Below are positions 5,794 to 8,479 of a stretch of DNA of 8,479 bases, piece by piece. The notes beneath the pieces were generated by a model. It had not been told where the DNA came from and searched no databases. It worked only from the letters and a program-made list of their open reading frames with translations. The DNA comes from JBFXEO01 sp050180015 (GTDB lineage: Bacteria > Bacteroidota > Bacteroidia > Bacteroidales > Tenuifilaceae). A program made the position numbers and the translations under genes. The stretch spans positions 1 to 8,479 of the forward strand of contig JBFXEO010000128.1 in the NCBI GenBank assembly GCA_050180015.1, written 5' to 3'. Position 1 is the first letter of the stretch. Each line of letters starts with the position of its first letter.

Positions 5794-6702
5794 TTGAAGA
5801 CAATAGCTGTTATAACTGCCCAGGGCCGACAAACTTTTAGTAGAAGGGCGGCCATTCTGATTTTAATCCTTTTGTTGGTTGATATTAATGCTTTTGCACA
5901 GGAAAAACCAAAGGGGAAAACTCCCCCTCCGAAAGATTTTACCACACGCGTTTGGCTTGGGGCACACTTACTGCCCGGTTCAGGTCAGGTTGTAAACGGT
6001 CAGTACTGGAAGTTGCCGGTATTTTACGGCGGAATGGGTAGTATGCTGTACTTAGGAATTAATGCCAATAAAGATTATCATCACAGGCGGGACGTTTTTA
6101 ACATGCTGTCGGACTATTCGCCCGATAGAGAATTTATCAAAAGGCGCATGGTGGAAAAGCGCCAGACCCGGAATTATTACTACGCTGCAGCTGGAGCATT
6201 CTACGCGGCCAGCGTTATTGATGCCGTGCTGGTGTACAGTAAGGGCAAGCATTCACCTGCGGCAGCAACAATTATATCAACCATTGTTCCGGGGCTGGGA
6301 CAAGCGTATAATAAAAAATACTGGAAGGTCCCAATTGTTTACGGAGGGCTCGCAACGTTTTACTACATTGCCGATTGGAATAATGTGAGGTACAGGCGCT
6401 ATAAAACGGCGCTTAAGCATGTGCTGAATGGAGAAGATGATGAGTTTAATGGAATTCGTTCTGAGTCGGATTTACGCTACTACATGGACAACTACCATCG
6501 TAATAGAGATTTGGCCATACTGGGTTTTGCTGCGGTTTACGTACTGAACATTGTAGATGCCAATGTAGATGCCCATCTCTACAGCTGGAACGTGGATGAT
6601 GATTTAAGCTTTAGGGTAGAACCCAGCGTGGTGAATCCAGCGTTGGCCTCAACCTTCACAAATGCCCCTATTTTTGGTATTTCCTGTAAGTTTACCTTTT
6701 AA
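5794..6702 (+). CDS. DUF5683-family protein with a duplicated core motif
   Basis: Protein of unknown function from a Bacteroidota family that I recall as commonly lying after parB. The 302 residues begin with a basic stretch and a hydrophobic signal or anchor (about 19-35, possible cleavage near AFAQ). A Pro/Lys-rich spacer leads to module 1 (about 57-148) with PGSGQVVNGQYWKLPVFYGG (61-80). Module 2 (about 157-264) has PGLGQAYNKKYWKVPIVYGG (166-185). Each module ends in an Ala/Tyr-rich hydrophobic helix containing an IDA or VDA motif (143, 255). The Pro-Gly-x-Gly-Gln start followed by a glycine-rich hydrophobic run suggests membrane-embedded hairpins. As I remember the family, a single module is usual, so the duplication is odd. 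The start is TTG at 5794; no in-frame ATG gives a signal sequence. Spacing suggests co-transcription with parAB. Role unknown. Confidence 0.75.
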   Translation: MKTIAVITAQGRQTFSRRAAILILILLLVDINAFAQEKPKGKTPPPKDFTTRVWLGAHLLPGSGQVVNGQYWKLPVFYGGMGSMLYLGINANKDYHHRRDVFNMLSDYSPDREFIKRRMVEKRQTRNYYYAAAGAFYAASVIDAVLVYSKGKHSPAAATIISTIVPGLGQAYNKKYWKVPIVYGGLATFYYIADWNNVRYRRYKTALKHVLNGEDDEFNGIRSESDLRYYMDNYHRNRDLAILGFAAVYVLNIVDANVDAHLYSWNVDDDLSFRVEPSVVNPALASTFTNAPIFGISCKFTF

Positions 6703-6726
6703 ACACCAGCAGAATTAACGTATTTG

Positions 6727-6759
6727 TTTGTGTTTATTTAATCTCCCGTACTATATTTG
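6727..6759 (+). promoter_or_regulatory. Promoter for the lytic transglycosylase gene
   Basis: TTTG at 6727-6730, a 21-bp spacer, then TATATTTG at 6752-6759. Both boxes match the Bacteroides-type consensus exactly, making this the best promoter in the window. The expected start near 6764-6767 leaves a leader of about 20 nt before the ATG at 6784. It shows that this gene can be expressed apart from parAB. Confidence 0.65.
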
Positions 6760-6783
6760 TACATTAACAGAATTATAGAATAT

Positions 6784-8118
6784 ATGAAGAAGGTATTACC
6801 CGTTGTACTGATGTTTTTTGTTGGATGCGTGGGGATTCAGGCTCAGAATAGGATCGATAGCCTTAAAAATTTGGACATAGAAGATTCTCTTCTCGATATG
6901 GACATTAACGAAGACCTCGATAGTCTGTTAACCCTTTGGTATGTTCAGCAATCTATCGATACCAATAACTTGGTTTCCGATATTGAGAGCGATAGTATTG
7001 GACTTGCCGATTATCCTGATTCTTTTTACATTAAGCGTTTGCAAAGTATAAATTCATTTATAGACCTTCCGTACAATCACATTGTAAAAAACTTTATCAA
7101 TGTATATACCCAGCGTAAAAAGGATAAGGTTGAGGTAATGCTGGGCCTTACCGATTACTACTTCCCAATATTCGAGGAAATTCTGGATCAGTATCAGCTG
7201 CCACAGGAACTTAGATTTTTGCCGGTTATTGAATCGGCCCTGAACCCTCGGGCCGTATCACGGGCGGGCGCAACCGGACTTTGGCAATTTATGTATGGCA
7301 CTGGTCGTAAGTATAACCTTACCATTAATTCTTATGTTGATGAGCGTCGCGACCCAATTGCTGCAAGCCATGCTGCCGCACGTTTCCTTAAAGATTTGTA
7401 CAGCATATATCAGGATTGGACATTGGTTATAGCTGCCTATAACTGCGGGCCGGGTAACGTGAATAAGGCAATACGCCGTTCGGGTGGTAAAAGGAACTAC
7501 TGGGATATATACTACTATTTACCGCGCGAAACCCGTGGGTATGTACCGGCGTTTATAGCCGCCAGCTATACGTACTACTATTACCGGGACCACAGCCTTA
7601 ACCCACAACCGATAAATATTCCGGCAACAACCGATACCCTGGTTGTGAAAGATATGCTACACCTTCAGCAGGTCTCAGAGGTCTTAAATATACCCCTGGA
7701 TGTGTTACGCGATTTAAACCCCCAGTATAAAATGGATATTATACCGGCCAAGGGAAAATCGTACATGCTAAGGTTACCGCTGGATTTCGTTGGATCATAT
7801 ATCGACAGCGAAAAGAAGATATTCGCCTACAAGGATAGTGTCTTCTTCAATCCAAAGAATGTTGTTACACCATCGCGCTACAGCGCATCATACCAGTACG
7901 ATGTCCCTGCGGGCTCAATTCGTTACGTGTACAAGGTAAAGGAAGGGGATGTGCTGGGAACAATTGCCGAACGATACGGAGTGTCGGTGGGTCAGCTACG
8001 TTCATGGAACAACGTTCGCCGGAACATAATTAGAATAGGCCAGAACCTGGTGATTTATATACCTGAACGAACTGCCAATAAAATGGGCCTGAAAGGAGAA
8101 AAAAGCAAGACATCTTAG
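6784..8118 (+). CDS. MltD-like lytic transglycosylase with SLT and LysM domains
   Basis: Envelope enzyme predicted to cleave the MurNAc-GlcNAc bond of peptidoglycan with formation of 1,6-anhydroMurNAc. The 444-residue product has a signal peptide (MKKVLPVV..., likely cleavage after IQA at 18-20), then an Asp/Leu-rich acidic stretch (about 24-52). The SLT/GH23 domain spans about 115-260, with catalytic Glu150 in PVIESALNP, then GATGLWQFM and AAYNCGPGNVNKAI, the three classic SLT motifs. A degenerate LysM-like segment (about 284-332) precedes a clear C-terminal LysM (383-427: YKVKEGDVLGTIAERYGV to IYIP) that binds glycan. The tail is short and basic. A Cys at position 15 in FVGC gives an imperfect lipobox, so a lipoprotein form is possible but less likely. 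The ATG at 6784 was chosen because a longer TTG start at 6757 lies inside the -7 element. Confidence 0.92.
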   Translation: MKKVLPVVLMFFVGCVGIQAQNRIDSLKNLDIEDSLLDMDINEDLDSLLTLWYVQQSIDTNNLVSDIESDSIGLADYPDSFYIKRLQSINSFIDLPYNHIVKNFINVYTQRKKDKVEVMLGLTDYYFPIFEEILDQYQLPQELRFLPVIESALNPRAVSRAGATGLWQFMYGTGRKYNLTINSYVDERRDPIAASHAAARFLKDLYSIYQDWTLVIAAYNCGPGNVNKAIRRSGGKRNYWDIYYYLPRETRGYVPAFIAASYTYYYYRDHSLNPQPINIPATTDTLVVKDMLHLQQVSEVLNIPLDVLRDLNPQYKMDIIPAKGKSYMLRLPLDFVGSYIDSEKKIFAYKDSVFFNPKNVVTPSRYSASYQYDVPAGSIRYVYKVKEGDVLGTIAERYGVSVGQLRSWNNVRRNIIRIGQNLVIYIPERTANKMGLKGEKSKTS

Positions 8119-8174
8119 CACCCTTAAGATTGCACCATGTCATATACAGAGCTATTTTTCTCTATCCTTGTTTT

Positions 8175-8208
8175 ACCAATTAGTGTTGGCGTTAATTGTA
8201 GTATTGGT
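8175..8208 (+). repeat. Overlapping AT-rich inverted repeats after the transglycosylase gene
   Basis: ACCAAT (8175-8180) pairs with ATTGGT (8203-8208), and CAATTA (8177-8182) pairs with TAATTG (8193-8198), giving two mutually exclusive weak stems. A T-rich run (TTTGTTTTT) follows at 8211-8219. This could be a weak terminator for the preceding gene or a regulatory site for the lipoprotein gene. The rest of the 110-bp gap shows no clear promoter. Confidence 0.25.
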
Positions 8209-8228
8209 CGTTTGTTTTTCCTGATTCT

Positions 8229-8479
8229 ATGAAAAAAATACCTGGGCTGGGCATATTGATTTTGGCGATTTTAGGGGGATGTTCCGCTCAAAAGAATACA
8301 ACGGGTGAACCACCGGGTTTTGCCGGCCGGTTTGCGTTTATTGAATATTTCCAGACCGTTGAAGGGCGTGCCATTAAAGGGAACATACCAGTAGGTAGAA
8401 GGATTGATTCACCCACCTATTTTTTTGATACTGAATCGGATTCCTTGTACGTATATAGGTATAACAGTGGCCTTGTCTC
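8229..8479 (+). CDS. Putative lipoprotein of unknown function, partial (runs off the right edge)
   Basis: An open frame from the ATG at 8229 continues to the window end without a stop (83 complete codons). The N-terminus is a textbook lipoprotein signal: MKK, a hydrophobic core (residues 4-15) and the lipobox LGGC with Cys18 as the lipidation site, followed by SAQK. Lipobox position +2 is Ser, as is common in Bacteroidota lipoproteins; I cannot say from this which membrane leaflet it is sorted to. The visible mature part is polar, rich in Gly/Arg/Phe/Tyr (FAGRFAFIEYFQTVEGR, then a DSPTYFFDTESDSLYVYRY stretch), and suggests beta structure. I recognise no family. It reads in the same direction as the transglycosylase, 110 bp downstream, without a strong promoter of its own, so it may be part of that transcript. 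Confidence 0.75.
   Translation, partial: MKKIPGLGILILAILGGCSAQKNTTGEPPGFAGRFAFIEYFQTVEGRAIKGNIPVGRRIDSPTYFFDTESDSLYVYRYNSGLV

Noticed and set aside
6062..6388. Plus-strand open frame of 108 codons inside the DUF5683 gene
   Set aside because: It is a shifted reading of the DUF5683 coding region; the gene frame has conserved duplicated motifs, this one has none.
8119..8228. Promoter or small gene between the transglycosylase and lipoprotein genes
   Set aside because: No TAnnTTTG match and no convincing short coding frame; only weak AT-rich inverted repeats are present.

Overview
The window looks like ordinary chromosome from a member of the Bacteroidota, most likely Bacteroidales or a close relative. 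The reasons are a PorQ-type component of the type IX secretion system (found only in this phylum), a DUF5683 protein, the gene order parA-parB-DUF5683-lytic transglycosylase, and repeated matches to the Bacteroidota -7 promoter element TAnnTTTG upstream of genes. There are no insertion sequences, CRISPR arrays, rRNA or tRNA genes, and no sign of recent transfer.

Layout. On the minus strand at the left, porQ (678-1730) is followed by cmk (cytidylate kinase, 612 down to the window edge, C-terminus missing). A 182-bp divergent intergenic region separates porQ from a plus-strand lipid kinase of the diacylglycerol/sphingosine kinase superfamily (1913-2797). A second, diverged lipid kinase faces it on the minus strand (2794-3774), and the stop codons of the two genes interlock in one TTAA. 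A divergent region of about 245 bp, with two candidate plus-strand promoters and nested inverted repeats, leads into parA (4020-4823) and parB (4854-5759), the chromosome-partitioning pair. These are followed at short spacing by a DUF5683 membrane/envelope protein carrying two copies of its core motif (5794-6702). An MltD-like LysM lytic transglycosylase (6784-8118) has its own promoter, and the N-terminus of an unrecognised lipoprotein (8229 to the right edge) closes the window.

How they work together. The left part joins protein secretion (PorQ) to nucleotide metabolism (Cmk). The middle pair acts on membrane lipids, possibly diacylglycerol and/or sphingoid or ceramide lipids. The right part couples origin segregation (ParA/ParB) with envelope proteins (DUF5683, peptidoglycan-cleaving MltD, lipoprotein). 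No undescribed defence or mobile system was found. The most unusual signals are the internal duplication in the DUF5683 protein, the nested inverted repeats in the parA leader, and the face-to-face pair of divergent lipid kinases, one of which carries a sphingosine-kinase-like GSGN motif. Several genes appear to use TTG starts, which matters for anyone setting N-termini here.
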